64,000 bases of DNA from Mesorhizobium sp. YM1C-6-2 (lineage in GTDB: Bacteria > Pseudomonadota > Alphaproteobacteria > Rhizobiales > Rhizobiaceae). The position numbers and the translations under genes were made by a program. The notes beneath the pieces are model-generated. The model searched no databases, was not told where the DNA came from, and saw only the letters and a list, made by a program, of their open reading frames with translations. The stretch is taken from assembly GCF_003666685.1 (NCBI RefSeq), contig NZ_RCIZ01000011.1, positions 1 through 64,000 on the forward strand, read 5' to 3'. Shown piece by piece: positions 46,404 to 55,411 of the stretch (positions are counted from its first letter, which is position 1; each line of letters opens with the position of its first letter).

Positions 46404-46432
46404 TTGCCCGTCACGGCATAAGCCGCTATTCA
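46404..46432 (+). promoter_or_regulatory. Candidate promoter for the ABC-F leader transcript
   Basis: TTGCCC (46404-46409) and TATTCA (46427-46432) are separated by 17 bp, acceptable for a housekeeping sigma. Transcription would begin near 46439, about 32 nt before the leader ORF. It is inferred from spacing only. Confidence 0.4.
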
Positions 46433-46470
46433 GGTGGCGCAACTCGTCAACACCGAGAAAGGAGGGCTGC

Positions 46471-46542
46471 GTGTACACGTTCTTTCGTCACCACCGTCAG
46501 CGCGGCCCTGTCCAGGCCCTGCAAATGCGTTTGCAGGGCTGA
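46471..46542 (+). CDS. Putative regulatory leader peptide upstream of ABC-F, 23 aa
   Basis: A GTG-initiated frame has AAAGGAGG 5 nt upstream, a near-perfect ribosome binding site and stronger than that of the following ABC-F gene. The peptide begins MYTFFRHHRQR. RQR at residues 9-11 is a +X+ tripeptide, the pattern at which macrolide-bound ribosomes stall. Its last eight codons form the 10-bp hairpin 46516-46539. It ends 108 nt before the ABC-F start. The hypothesis is drug- or stall-dependent attenuation, as for other ABC-F genes. Confidence 0.6.
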   Translation: MYTFFRHHRQRGPVQALQMRLQG

Positions 46543-46650
46543 CCAAGGACGAGACGCCAAGCGCATTTCTTTTCTGGTCTGCCCTTCGTGGTGATGCCGC
46601 GCCCGCTGTTCGGGTCGCGTGCATCGTTTCCTCAAGACCAGAGAACGACC
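46516..46650 (+). promoter_or_regulatory. Attenuator-like hairpins between leader peptide and ABC-F start
   Basis: Three elements are visible. (1) GCCCTGCAAA/TTTGCAGGGC, a perfect 10-bp stem with a TGCG loop (46516-46539), inside the leader ORF. (2) A 13-bp stem with two bulges, 46593-46605 pairing with 46611-46625 (GATGC, CGCG, CCCG against CGGG, CGCG, GCATC). (3) An outer stem TCTGGTCT (46573-46580) with AGACCAGA (46635-46642), which covers the initiation region 9-16 nt before the ATG at 46651. GGCCCTG at 46504-46510 offers an alternative partner for the first stem. Confidence 0.55.
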
Positions 46651-48177
46651 ATGGCTTTGATCAATCTGCGCTCCCTTGGCGTGACGCTCGGCGCACCGCT
46701 GTTTTCCAATCTCAACCTTTCCATCGGGCCCGGCGACCGCCTGGGCATCGTCGCCGCCAACGGTCGCGGCAAGTCCACGCTGCTGCGCGCCATCTCCGGC
46801 AGCTTCGAGCCAACGGCGGGCGACATCACCCGTTCGCGCGGCCTGCGTGTCGGCTATGTTGAGCAGGACGTGCCGGCGAAACTTCTGGACGCCACGCTTT
46901 ACGACGCCGTGCTGCAGGCCCTGCCGCCGGAGCAGGCGGAAAGCGAAAGCTGGCGCGTCGATGTGGCGCTCGGCGAACTCGACGTGCCGGACGAGCTGCG
47001 CCAGAGGCCGCTCTCGAAGCTCAGCGGCGGCTGGCAGCGCCTTGCCCTGCTGGCGCGTGTCTGGGTCGCCGAGCCCGATATGCTTCTGCTCGACGAGCCG
47101 ACCAACCACCTCGATCTCGCAAGGATCAGCCAGCTCGAAGACTGGCTGAATGCGCTGCCGCGCGACGTGCCCCTGGTGGTCTGCAGCCACGACCGCGCCT
47201 TTCTGGATGGCGTGACGAACCGCACGCTGTTCCTCAGGCCGGAGAACTCGCAAGTGTTTCCGCTGCCTTATTCGAGGGCGCGCGAGGCGCTTGACGAGAT
47301 CGACGCCTCGGAGGCGCGGCGCTTCGAGAAGGACATGAAGACGGCCCAGCAGTTGCGCCGGCAGGCGGCCAAGCTCAACAATATCGGCATCAATTCCGGC
47401 AGCGACCTGCTGGTGGTGAAGACCAAGCAGTTGAAGGAGCGGGCCGACCGGCTGGAGGATGCGGCGCGGCCCGCGCATCAGGAGCGTTCGGCCGGAACTA
47501 TAAAACTCGCCAATCGCGGCACGCACGCCAAGGCGCTGGTCGCGCTCGACGACGCGCCCGTGACCACGCCCGACGGCACGCTGCTGTTCAGGACCGGCAA
47601 GCTGTGGATCCGGCAAGGCGACCGCGTCGTGCTGCTCGGCCGCAACGGCGCCGGCAAGACGCGGCTGGTCAATATGCTCCGGCGCGCCATCGCCCAGCCA
47701 GACACGTCCGTCGACGGCATCAAGGCGACGCCGTCGCTTGTCCTGGGTTATGGCGACCAGGGCCTGTCCGACCTTGCCGACAAGGACACACCGCTCGGTG
47801 TGCTCACGCGCCGCTTCGAACTCGGCGAGCAGCGCGCCCGCACGCTTCTCGCCGGGGCCGGCATGACTATCGACATGCAGTCGAACCTGGTCGGCCGCCT
47901 CTCCGGCGGCCAGAAGGCGCGGCTCGGCATGCTGGTGCTGAGGCTGACCAACCCCAACTTCTACCTGCTCGACGAACCGACCAACCATCTGGATATCGAC
48001 GGCCAGGAGACGCTGGAGGCGGAGCTTCTGAAACACGAGGCGAGCTGCCTGCTGGTCTCGCACGACCGCAGCTTCGTGCGCGCCGTCGGCAACCGCTTCT
48101 GGCAGATCGAGAAGCGACGGCTGGTGGAGGTGGAAGGGCCGGAAGGCTTCTTCGCCGACGTGGCCAGGAACGGGTAG
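46651..48177 (+). CDS. ABC-F family ATP-binding protein
   Basis: A 508-aa soluble protein with two ABC domains and no membrane segment. Domain 1: ANGRGKST (37-44), LSGGWQRLALLARVW, LLLDEPTNHLDLAR. Linker of about 80 residues rich in Lys/Arg (ARRFEKDMKTAQQLRRQAAK). Domain 2: GRNGAGKTRLVNML, LSGGQKARLGMLVL, LLDEPTNHLDIDGQ. ABC-F proteins bind the ribosomal E site and rescue translation or expel antibiotics. The subfamily cannot be fixed here, but the leader peptide favours a resistance- or stress-type member. The ATG at 46651 has only a weak Shine-Dalgarno sequence. Confidence 0.9.
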   Translation: MALINLRSLGVTLGAPLFSNLNLSIGPGDRLGIVAANGRGKSTLLRAISGSFEPTAGDITRSRGLRVGYVEQDVPAKLLDATLYDAVLQALPPEQAESESWRVDVALGELDVPDELRQRPLSKLSGGWQRLALLARVWVAEPDMLLLDEPTNHLDLARISQLEDWLNALPRDVPLVVCSHDRAFLDGVTNRTLFLRPENSQVFPLPYSRAREALDEIDASEARRFEKDMKTAQQLRRQAAKLNNIGINSGSDLLVVKTKQLKERADRLEDAARPAHQERSAGTIKLANRGTHAKALVALDDAPVTTPDGTLLFRTGKLWIRQGDRVVLLGRNGAGKTRLVNMLRRAIAQPDTSVDGIKATPSLVLGYGDQGLSDLADKDTPLGVLTRRFELGEQRARTLLAGAGMTIDMQSNLVGRLSGGQKARLGMLVLRLTNPNFYLLDEPTNHLDIDGQETLEAELLKHEASCLLVSHDRSFVRAVGNRFWQIEKRRLVEVEGPEGFFADVARNG

Positions 48178-48181
48178 GGGG

Positions 48182-48589
48182 TCAGTTTTGGCTGGAGAGC
48201 AGTATCGTTTCGGTGCCCGATTGCGCCACTAGCCGCGCTGCTTGCTTGTCGAACGTGAGGAAAATCTCGCCGCCAGCACGGCGGCCCTCAAAGGCGATGA
48301 CGCCGTCCGCGAAGTCGCCTCCTGCCCTGAGAAAGGCAAGCCCGGCTTCTACGGACGGTCGATCCGTTTCAACAATTGCGATCTGGAGAAACGACTCGAT
48401 GGCCAACGCGATCTGCGGCGCCTTCTGTTTGTATCCTTGTGCCAGCACCCAAGCGAATTCGCAGAAGGTCGGGAGGCAAATTGTCAAAAGGGTTGCTTGG
48501 CGCAGAGTGTCTTGGGCAGCGCGCGCCTGACCGGGGTCGTCCCTCAAGGTGATGCGGAGCAGAATGTTCGTGTCGGCGATGATCTTCAC
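48182..48589 (-). CDS. vapC: PIN-domain toxin, VapC family
   Basis: A 135-aa ribonuclease toxin. The acidic active site is visible as DTNILL (Asp6), E44 in CLPTFCEFAW, DFADGVIAFE (Asp near 93) and TFDKQAARL. The GTG start overlaps the antitoxin stop by 4 nt (GTGA). VapC toxins cleave tRNA or rRNA when free of antitoxin. It lies downstream of and convergent to the ABC-F gene. Confidence 0.9.
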   Translation of the reverse strand: MKIIADTNILLRITLRDDPGQARAAQDTLRQATLLTICLPTFCEFAWVLAQGYKQKAPQIALAIESFLQIAIVETDRPSVEAGLAFLRAGGDFADGVIAFEGRRAGGEIFLTFDKQAARLVAQSGTETILLSSQN

Positions 48590-48837
48590 CGCTTTCCGGC
48601 CCAGGCATCCTCGGTGATCTTCTTGATTTCTTCGATCGTCAGCACAGGATTGTCCGGATGGGCGAGAAGGCCAAAGATCGACTCAATGCCCTTTTCGCGC
48701 GGCATGGCCTGCATAGTCGCTTTGCCGTCAGGCAATATGTCCACGACGATCTTGCCTCCGGGCTTCACGCCAAGATGCTGGAGAACGTCCTTTTTCAGCG
48801 TAACCTGGCCTTTCGACGTAACGGTAAGAACGGTCAT
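48586..48837 (-). CDS. vapB: AbrB/SpoVT-type antitoxin of the VapBC pair
   Basis: An 83-aa DNA-binding antitoxin. The swapped-hairpin AbrB domain is [20 protein letters not shown] followed by [13 protein letters not shown] (residues 5-39). The C-terminal [20 protein letters not shown] wraps the toxin in related pairs. It should autorepress through the palindrome just upstream (48857-48884). Confidence 0.9.
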   Translation of the reverse strand: MTVLTVTSKGQVTLKKDVLQHLGVKPGGKIVVDILPDGKATMQAMPREKGIESIFGLLAHPDNPVLTIEEIKKITEDAWAGKR

Positions 48838-48856
48838 GGGCGTGTTCCTTCGACCT

Positions 48857-48884
48857 GAAAGTAAGGCAAAAATGCCTTACTTTC
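48857..48884. promoter_or_regulatory. 12-bp palindrome, probable VapB operator
   Basis: GAAAGTAAGGCA (48857-48868) and TGCCTTACTTTC (48873-48884) are perfect inverted arms around AAAA, 20 bp upstream of vapB and 6 bp after the edd stop. No U-tract follows on the minus strand, so an operator is favoured over a terminator. Confidence 0.6.
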
Positions 48885-48889
48885 AATCC

Positions 48890-50713
48890 TCAGGCAAACC
48901 CGAACACGCTGGCGCCCTGGTCCGCCCGACCTGCTAGTTCGCGGAAGCCCGCGAAGAGTTCGCGCCCCATGCCGTGCCCGTTGGCGGAGAGGTCGGGCGT
49001 CCTGAGCGGGCGCGCCGCCAGCTCTTCGTCCGGCACGAGAACCTGGAGCGTGCCGGCATCGGCGTCGAGCCGGATCAGGTCGCCGTCATGCAGGCGGGCA
49101 AGGGGCCCGCCTTCGAGCGCCTCGGGCGTCACATGGATCGCCGCCGGCACTTTTCCGGATGCGCCCGACATGCGGCCGTCGGTGACGAGCGCGACCTTGT
49201 GGCCGCGGTCCTGCAGGATGCCGAGCACGGTGGTCAGCCGGTGCAGTTCCGGCATGCCGTTGGCCTTCGGCCCCTGGAAGCGGATCACGGCGACGAAGTC
49301 GCGGTTGAGTTCGCCTGCCTTGAAGGCGGCGTTCAGCGCCTCCTGGCTGTCGAGCACGACGGCCGGCGCCTCGATGATCCGGCGCTCCGGCTTGACGGCG
49401 GAGGTCTTGATGATGGCGTGGCCGAGATTGCCCGACAGCACCTTGAGGCCGCCGGTCGGCTGGAATGCCTTCGGTGCGGGCGCCAGCACCCTTTCGTCGC
49501 CGCTCTTCGCTGGCGCCGGCTCGCGCACGACCGAGCCGTCGGCGCCGAGCTTGGCCTCGATCGCGTATGGGCGCAGCCCTTCGCCCCAGACCGTCTGCAC
49601 GTCCTCGTGCAGCAGGCCGGCGTCGAGCAGCTCGCGGATCAGGAAGCCCATGCCGCCCGCTGCGTGAAAATGGTTCACGTCGGCCAGCCCGTTCGGGTAG
49701 ACGCGGGCGAGCAGCGGCACCGCCTCCGACAGGTCGGAGATGTCCTGCCAGGTGATCGAGATGCCGGCGGCATGCGCCATGGCGATCAGGTGGATCGTGT
49801 GGTTGGTGGAGCCGCCGGTCGCGTGCAGGCCGACGATGCCGTTCACCACCGAGCGCTCGTCGATCATCCTGCCGACCGGCGTATAGGCGTTGCCGAGCTG
49901 GGTGATCGCCAGCGCGCGCCTGGTCGCTTCCCTGGTCAGCGCGTCGCGCAGCGGCGTGCCGGGATTGATGAAGGAGGCGCCCGGCGTGTGCAGGCCCATG
50001 ATCTCCATCAGCATCTGGTTGGAGTTCGCCGTGCCGTAGAAGGTGCAGGTGCCCGGCCCGTGATAGGACTTCGATTCCGCCTCCAGCAGCTCGGCGCGGC
50101 CGACCTTGCCCTCGGCATAGAGCTGCCGGATTTTCGATTTCTCGTCGTTCGGCAGTCCCGAGGTCATCGGACCGGCCGGCACGAACACCGCCGGCAGGTG
50201 GCCGAAGGTCAGCGCGCCGATGACGAGGCCCGGCACGATCTTGTCGCAGACGCCGAGATAGACGGCGGCGTCGAACATGTTGTGCGACAGGCCGACCGCC
50301 GCCGCCATGGCGATCACGTCGCGCGAGAAGAGCGACAGCTCCATGCCGGGCTGCCCTTGCGTGACGCCGTCGCACATGGCGGGCACGCCGCCCGCCACCT
50401 GCGCGATGCCGCCTGCCTCGCGCGCCGCCTCCTTGATGAGCGCGGGAAAGGTCTCGAAGGGCTGATGCGCCGACAGCATGTCGTTGTAGGAGGTGATGAT
50501 GCCGAGGTTGGGCACCCGGTCGCCGCCGAGTGCGACCTTCTCCGACGGGCTGCACACCGCGAAACCGTGGGCGAGGTTGCCGCAGGAGAGCGTCGCGCGG
50601 TTTGCGCTCTGGCCGGCGGCCTTCTCGACGCGGTCGAGATAGAGTTCGCGGACGGGCCTCGAGCGTTCCCGTATCCTGTCCGTGATCGCCTCAATGTCTT
50701 TTCTAGCCGTCAT
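48890..50713 (-). CDS. edd: Phosphogluconate dehydratase
   Basis: The first Entner-Doudoroff-specific enzyme, converting 6-phosphogluconate to 2-keto-3-deoxy-6-phosphogluconate. At 607 aa it is full length. Fe-S cluster Cys are in [35 protein letters not shown] and [32 protein letters not shown] and [18 protein letters not shown] are also diagnostic. It is last in zwf-pgl-edd. The eda aldolase is not in the window. Confidence 0.97.
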   Translation of the reverse strand: MTARKDIEAITDRIRERSRPVRELYLDRVEKAAGQSANRATLSCGNLAHGFAVCSPSEKVALGGDRVPNLGIITSYNDMLSAHQPFETFPALIKEAAREAGGIAQVAGGVPAMCDGVTQGQPGMELSLFSRDVIAMAAAVGLSHNMFDAAVYLGVCDKIVPGLVIGALTFGHLPAVFVPAGPMTSGLPNDEKSKIRQLYAEGKVGRAELLEAESKSYHGPGTCTFYGTANSNQMLMEIMGLHTPGASFINPGTPLRDALTREATRRALAITQLGNAYTPVGRMIDERSVVNGIVGLHATGGSTNHTIHLIAMAHAAGISITWQDISDLSEAVPLLARVYPNGLADVNHFHAAGGMGFLIRELLDAGLLHEDVQTVWGEGLRPYAIEAKLGADGSVVREPAPAKSGDERVLAPAPKAFQPTGGLKVLSGNLGHAIIKTSAVKPERRIIEAPAVVLDSQEALNAAFKAGELNRDFVAVIRFQGPKANGMPELHRLTTVLGILQDRGHKVALVTDGRMSGASGKVPAAIHVTPEALEGGPLARLHDGDLIRLDADAGTLQVLVPDEELAARPLRTPDLSANGHGMGRELFAGFRELAGRADQGASVFGFA

Positions 50714-50808
50714 CGGTCGTCCTTTCCGGCGTGCCGCTGGAAAAGTGGGAGGGCTTCTTCAGCCGGCACGCGAATGCGGGGACCTTGGGAGCAGTCCCCG
50801 AAACGGGC

Positions 50809-51504
50809 CTATTCGGCCCAGAATATCTCCACCGGCCGCGGCGACGCCTCGATCGCGGCGCGGATCGGCAGCTTTTCGCCGCCGAGCGCCCGGTCGAGCA
50901 CCTGCCTCTTGTCCGGTCCTTCGATGTGCAGCGCCAGGAAGCCGGCCTCCACGATCTTGCCGAGCGTCAGTGTCAGCCTGTGTTCCTGCGCCGTGACCGA
51001 TTCGACGGGCAGCACGAGCTTCGCGGCATCCGCGGCGAGCAACTGGGCGACGTCGGGCGCGTCCGGGAAGAACGACGCCGTATGGCCGTCCGGCCCCATG
51101 CCGAGCACGGCGACGTCGAGCGGCCAGGGCAGCCCGGCGAGTTCCGCCCGTGCCCGCGCCGCAGCCTCGTCGCCGTCGTCGGTGCCGTGATAGAGCGGCG
51201 CGAAGGTCGCGGCCGCGGCCGGCCCCTGCAGCAGCCTGTCGGCCACCAGCCTGGCGTTGGAGCGCGGCTGGTCCGGCGGCACCAGCCGCTCGTCGATCAG
51301 CGTCACGATCACCTTCTTCCAATCGATCGCGGCGCTGGAAAGTTCCGCGAAGAGCAGCGCCGGCGTCGAGCCGCCCGATACGGCGATGAAGCCGACGCCG
51401 CGTCTGGCGATCGCGTCGGACAGCTTTGCCGCGATGGTTGCGGCCAGCGTCTTCGCGAGCTCCGCCCGGCTGGGGAAGGCGTGCAGGTCGTATGCGAGTC
51501 CCAT
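50809..51504 (-). CDS. pgl: 6-Phosphogluconolactonase
   Basis: Hydrolyses 6-phosphogluconolactone, the product of Zwf. About 231 aa, with FIAVSGGSTPALLFAELS, VTLIDERLVPPDQPRSNARL and VLGMGPDGHTASFFPDAPDV, all typical of DevB-type Pgl. The ATG at 51504 lies 5 nt after the zwf stop; an upstream ATG at 51522 overlaps zwf. It is the middle gene of the operon. Confidence 0.96.
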   Translation of the reverse strand: MGLAYDLHAFPSRAELAKTLAATIAAKLSDAIARRGVGFIAVSGGSTPALLFAELSSAAIDWKKVIVTLIDERLVPPDQPRSNARLVADRLLQGPAAAATFAPLYHGTDDGDEAAARARAELAGLPWPLDVAVLGMGPDGHTASFFPDAPDVAQLLAADAAKLVLPVESVTAQEHRLTLTLGKIVEAGFLALHIEGPDKRQVLDRALGGEKLPIRAAIEASPRPVEIFWAE

Positions 51505-51508
51505 GCCG

Positions 51509-52981
51509 TCAGTTGCTCTCATGCCAGGTGCGACCGTCGCGCTCGATCAACGCGATCGAGGCGGACGGACCCCAGGTGCCGGCCGTATAGCCCTGCGCTT
51601 CCTGCCGGCTTTCGGCCCACGCGTTGAGGATCGGGTCGACCCATGTCCAGGCGGCCTCGACCTCGTCGCGGCGCATGAACAGCGTCTGGTTGCCGCGGAT
51701 GACGTCCATGACCAGCCGCTCATAGGCGTCCGGCGAGCGCCCGTCGAAACTCTGCGCGAAGCTCATGTCGAGCGGCAACTGCCTGAGCCGCATGCCGCCC
51801 GGGCCCGGATCCTTGACCATGATGTACTGCTTGACGCCCTCGTCGGGCTGCAGCCGGATGACGAGCTGGTTGGGGGAGACGTTGCCGGCGCTCTCGCCGA
51901 AGATGTTGTAGGGCACCGGCTTGAACTCGATCACGATCTCGGACACGCGGGTTGCAAGTCGCTTGCCGGTCCTGAGGTAGAACGGCACGCCGGCCCAGCG
52001 CCAGTTGTTGATCTCGGCCTTCAGCGCCACGAAGGTCTCGGTCGTGCTATCCGGCTTGCCGAGTTCTTCGAGATAGCCCTTGACCGCGCCGCCCGACGAC
52101 GCGCCGGCGCGGTACTGGCCGCGCACGGTGGCCTTGGGAGCCTCCTGTCCGTTGACCCGCTTCAGCGAGCGAAGCACCTTGAGCTTCTCGTCGCGCACCG
52201 CGTTGGCGTCCATCGAGGAGGGCGGCTCCATGGCGACCAGGCAAAGCAGTTGCAGCATGTGGTTCTGCACCATGTCGCGCAGCGCGCCGGCCGTGTCGTA
52301 ATAGGTGACGCGGTCCTCCAGCCCGACCGTCTCGGCGACGGTGATCTGCACGTGGTCGATATGGGCGGAGTTCCACAGCGGTTCGTAGAGCGCGTTGGCG
52401 AAACGCAGCGCCATCAGGTTCTGCACCGTCTCCTTGCCGAGATAGTGGTCGATGCGGAAGATCTGGTGCTCGCCGAAGACGCCGCCGATCTGGTCGTTCA
52501 GCGCCTTGGCCGAGGTGAGGTCGCGACCGATCGGCTTCTCCACCACGATGCGCGAATCGGGCGTGATCATCTCGTGCTTCTTCAACTGCGCGGCGATGTC
52601 GCCGAACAGCGCCGGGGTGACGGCGAGGTAGAAGGCGCGAATCGACTTCGAGTTGCCGATCGCCTTCTTCAGCGCGTCGAAGCCGGAGCCGGTGGTCGCG
52701 TCGGCCGGCACGTAGCTCAGCCGGCTGACGAACTTCTCGACTTCGGCCTTGTCGATATATTCCTTCTGGACGTGTTCCTTGATCGCCTTGCGGGCGAATT
52801 CCTGGAACTCCTCGTCGGAGAGTTTCGAGCGCGAGGTGCCGATGATGCGCGTCGGCTCGGAGAACTGGTGGTCGCGCTGGCGGTGATAGAGCGCCGGCAG
52901 CAGCTTGCGCTCGGAGAGGTCGCCGGTGCCCCCGAAAATGATGAAGTCGAACGGGTCGACGGGAATGATCTGGCTGGTCAT
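51509..52981 (-). CDS. zwf: Glucose-6-phosphate 1-dehydrogenase
   Basis: A 490-aa NADP-dependent enzyme at the entry of the oxidative pentose phosphate and Entner-Doudoroff routes. IIFGGTGDLSERKLLPALYH binds the nucleotide, RIDHYLGKETVQNLMALRFA holds the catalytic His/Lys, and VPFYLRTGKRL is conserved. It is first of zwf-pgl-edd, so glucose is probably oxidised by the Entner-Doudoroff pathway, as usual in rhizobia. The region upstream is A/T-rich around 53009-53035. Confidence 0.98.
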   Translation of the reverse strand: MTSQIIPVDPFDFIIFGGTGDLSERKLLPALYHRQRDHQFSEPTRIIGTSRSKLSDEEFQEFARKAIKEHVQKEYIDKAEVEKFVSRLSYVPADATTGSGFDALKKAIGNSKSIRAFYLAVTPALFGDIAAQLKKHEMITPDSRIVVEKPIGRDLTSAKALNDQIGGVFGEHQIFRIDHYLGKETVQNLMALRFANALYEPLWNSAHIDHVQITVAETVGLEDRVTYYDTAGALRDMVQNHMLQLLCLVAMEPPSSMDANAVRDEKLKVLRSLKRVNGQEAPKATVRGQYRAGASSGGAVKGYLEELGKPDSTTETFVALKAEINNWRWAGVPFYLRTGKRLATRVSEIVIEFKPVPYNIFGESAGNVSPNQLVIRLQPDEGVKQYIMVKDPGPGGMRLRQLPLDMSFAQSFDGRSPDAYERLVMDVIRGNQTLFMRRDEVEAAWTWVDPILNAWAESRQEAQGYTAGTWGPSASIALIERDGRTWHESN

Positions 52982-53151
52982 CTTCTGTCCACTTCATGCC
53001 GCAGCGCAGCAAAATAATCTAATCGATTTAATTCCGCTAGTACCACCCATAGTGCCACGGTGTCACATGCTTGGGCCAACGACTGGTCCCGGGCGGTTCG
53101 CGGTGGCACCATAGTGCGTCCCTGTGACGGAATTCAAAGGGAGAATCGGCA

Positions 53152-54627
53152 ATGGACGCTCACCTTTCGACCGAAATCGCCGAAGGCCGCGCCTTCATGC
53201 AGGTCGTGGACGGCGTTTCGGGCGGTGCGCTGTCGGGCGAGCGCATGGATGTCGTTTGCCCGTCCGACGGCAAGGTTTTCGCGTCGATCCCTGTTTCCGG
53301 CGCCGCCGATGTCGACCGCGCGGTGAAGGCGGCGCGCCGCGCCTTCGACGAAGGGCCCTGGGCGAAAACCCCGGCCGTCGAGCGCGGACGCCTGCTCACC
53401 AGGCTTGGACAAATGGTCGAAGCCAACGCGACCGAACTCGCCGCACTCGAATCGCGCGACACCGGAAAGCCGCTCCGGCAGGGCAGGGCGGACGTGGCCG
53501 CCGCCATGCGCTATTACGAGTTCTACGGCGGCGCGGCCGACAAGATCCATGGCGACACGATCCCGTTCCTCGACGGCTACACGGCGCTGACGCTGCGCGA
53601 GCCGCACGGCGTCGTCGCCGGCATTCTGCCGTGGAACTACCCGCTGCAGATCCTGGCGCGCGTCGCGGGCGCCGCGCTCGCCATGGGCAACACGCTGGTC
53701 GTGAAGCCCGCCGAGGACGCGTCGCTGACGGCGATCCGCATCGCCGAACTGGCGCTGGAGGCCGGCTTTCCGGCCGGCGTGTTCAACGTCGTCACCGGCT
53801 ACGGGCGCGAGGCGGGCGCGGCGCTCTCGGCGCACCCCGAAGTCGACTACGTCACCTTCACCGGCTCGCCGCCGACCGGCACCGCGATCCAGCAGGCCGC
53901 TGCGATCAACAATCGCGGCGTCACCATGGAACTCGGCGGGAAGTCGCCGCAGATCGTCTTTGCCGACGCCGACATCGACAAGGCGCTGCCGGTGCTGGTC
54001 AACGCGGTCATCCAGAATGGCGGCCAGACCTGCTCGGCCGGCAGCCGCATCCTGATCGAGGCGCCGATCTACGATGCCGTCGCCAAGGGCCTTGCCGAAC
54101 GCTTCGCGAAGCTGGTCGCCGGCCCGCACGACGCCGATCTCGACCTCGGTGCGCTGATCAACCCGAAGCAGAAAGCGCGGGTGTCGGGCATGGTGGAGGC
54201 GGCGGAGAAGGCGGGCATCGCCGTGCTGGCGCGGGGCTCCATCCATCCCGATGCGCCGGCAGACGGTTTTTACTTCGCGCCGGCGCTGTTCGGCCATGTG
54301 CCGGCCGGTGCACAGGTCGCACAGGAGGAAGTGTTCGGCCCGGTCCTGTCGCTGTTTTCGTTCGACGGCGAGGAGGAGGCCGTGCGGCTCGCCAATTCCA
54401 CCGACTACGGGCTCGTCGCCGGCGTCTGGACGAAGGACGGCGCGCGCCAGCATCGCGTCGGCAAGCGCGTGCGCGCCGGCCAGGTCTTCGTCAACGGCTA
54501 CGGCGCAGGCGGCGGCATCGAGCTTCCCTTCGGCGGCTTCAAGCGCTCCGGCCACGGCCGCGAGAAGGGATTCGAGGCGCTCTATGATATGAGTGCGACA
54601 AAGACGATCGTGTTCAACCACGGCTGA
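53152..54627 (+). CDS. NAD(P)-dependent aldehyde dehydrogenase (BetB/PuuC-like)
   Basis: A 491-aa ALDH. Rossmann and active-site motifs are ILPWNYPLQILARVAGAALA, FTGSPPTGTAIQQAA, the general base Glu in MELGGKSPQIVF and the nucleophile Cys in NGGQTCSAGSR; QEEVFGPVLSLFSF and FGGFKRSGHGREKG follow. Betaine aldehyde or gamma-glutamyl-aminobutyraldehyde are both possible substrates; the puuA/puuB genes 4-7 kb away favour the latter slightly. It starts a three-gene string with an SDR and a nuclease-like gene. Confidence 0.92.
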   Translation: MDAHLSTEIAEGRAFMQVVDGVSGGALSGERMDVVCPSDGKVFASIPVSGAADVDRAVKAARRAFDEGPWAKTPAVERGRLLTRLGQMVEANATELAALESRDTGKPLRQGRADVAAAMRYYEFYGGAADKIHGDTIPFLDGYTALTLREPHGVVAGILPWNYPLQILARVAGAALAMGNTLVVKPAEDASLTAIRIAELALEAGFPAGVFNVVTGYGREAGAALSAHPEVDYVTFTGSPPTGTAIQQAAAINNRGVTMELGGKSPQIVFADADIDKALPVLVNAVIQNGGQTCSAGSRILIEAPIYDAVAKGLAERFAKLVAGPHDADLDLGALINPKQKARVSGMVEAAEKAGIAVLARGSIHPDAPADGFYFAPALFGHVPAGAQVAQEEVFGPVLSLFSFDGEEEAVRLANSTDYGLVAGVWTKDGARQHRVGKRVRAGQVFVNGYGAGGGIELPFGGFKRSGHGREKGFEALYDMSATKTIVFNHG

Positions 54628-54658
54628 TGCGGCGCGTCGGGCAATATCAAGTGGAGAG

Positions 54659-55411
54659 ATGGATTTGCGTCTGAAGGGCAAGGTCGCGATCGTAACCGGC
54701 GCGGCGTCGGGGTTCGGCGAGGGCATGGCGAAGCGGTTCGCCGAGGAGGGTGCTAATGTCATCGTCGCCGACCTCAATGTGAAAGGCGCCGAGCGCGTGG
54801 CCGGCGAGATCGGCGAGGCGGCAATCCCCATCGCCACCGACGTGTCGATCCGCTCTGAAGTCGACGAGATGGTCTATGCGGCGAAGAACGCCTTTGGCCG
54901 TGTCGACATCATGGTCAACAACGCCGGTTACACGCACCGGAACGGCGACATGCTCGATGTGGACGAGGCGACCTTCGACCTGATCACCGCGGTGAATATC
55001 AAGGCGATCTACCATGCAGCACTTGCCGTGATACCGACCATGGAGCGGCAGGGCGGCGGCTCGATCCTGACCACCGCCTCGACCGCCGGGCTTCGCCCGC
55101 GTCCGGGTCTCACCTGGTACAACGCCTCCAAGGGCTGGGCGATCACCGCGACCAAGTCGATGGCGGTCGAGCTCGCGCCGAAGAACATCCGCGTCAACTG
55201 CCTCTGCCCGGTGGCCGGCGAAACAGGCATGCTGGCGAAATTCATGGGTGAGGACACGCCGGAACTGCGCGAAAAATTCCGCGCGTCGATCCCGCTCGGC
55301 CGGCTGTCGCAGCCGCTCGACATCGCCAATGCCGCGCTCTGGCTGGCCTCGGACGAGGCTGCATTCATCACCGGCGTTGCGCTGGAGGTTGACGGGGGCA
55401 GGTGCATCTGA
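54659..55411 (+). CDS. Short-chain dehydrogenase/reductase (glucose/3-oxoacyl type)
   Basis: A 250-aa SDR. TGAASGFGEGMAKRF binds the cofactor and Asp38 in VIVADLNVKGAE indicates NAD. NNAGYTHRNG, Ser in TTASTAGLRPRPG, and Y-x3-K in WYNASKGWA follow; the C-terminus is GVALEVDGGRCI. GGAGAG lies directly before the ATG. It probably works with the upstream aldehyde dehydrogenase in an alcohol-aldehyde-acid route. Its stop overlaps the next start. Confidence 0.92.
   Translation: MDLRLKGKVAIVTGAASGFGEGMAKRFAEEGANVIVADLNVKGAERVAGEIGEAAIPIATDVSIRSEVDEMVYAAKNAFGRVDIMVNNAGYTHRNGDMLDVDEATFDLITAVNIKAIYHAALAVIPTMERQGGGSILTTASTAGLRPRPGLTWYNASKGWAITATKSMAVELAPKNIRVNCLCPVAGETGMLAKFMGEDTPELREKFRASIPLGRLSQPLDIANAALWLASDEAAFITGVALEVDGGRCI

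Noticed and set aside
53047-53117. Repeated CCATAGTGC upstream of the aldehyde dehydrogenase gene (53047-53055 and 53109-53117)
   Set aside because: Two 9-mers 62 bp apart with poor flanking similarity are too weak to call operators.
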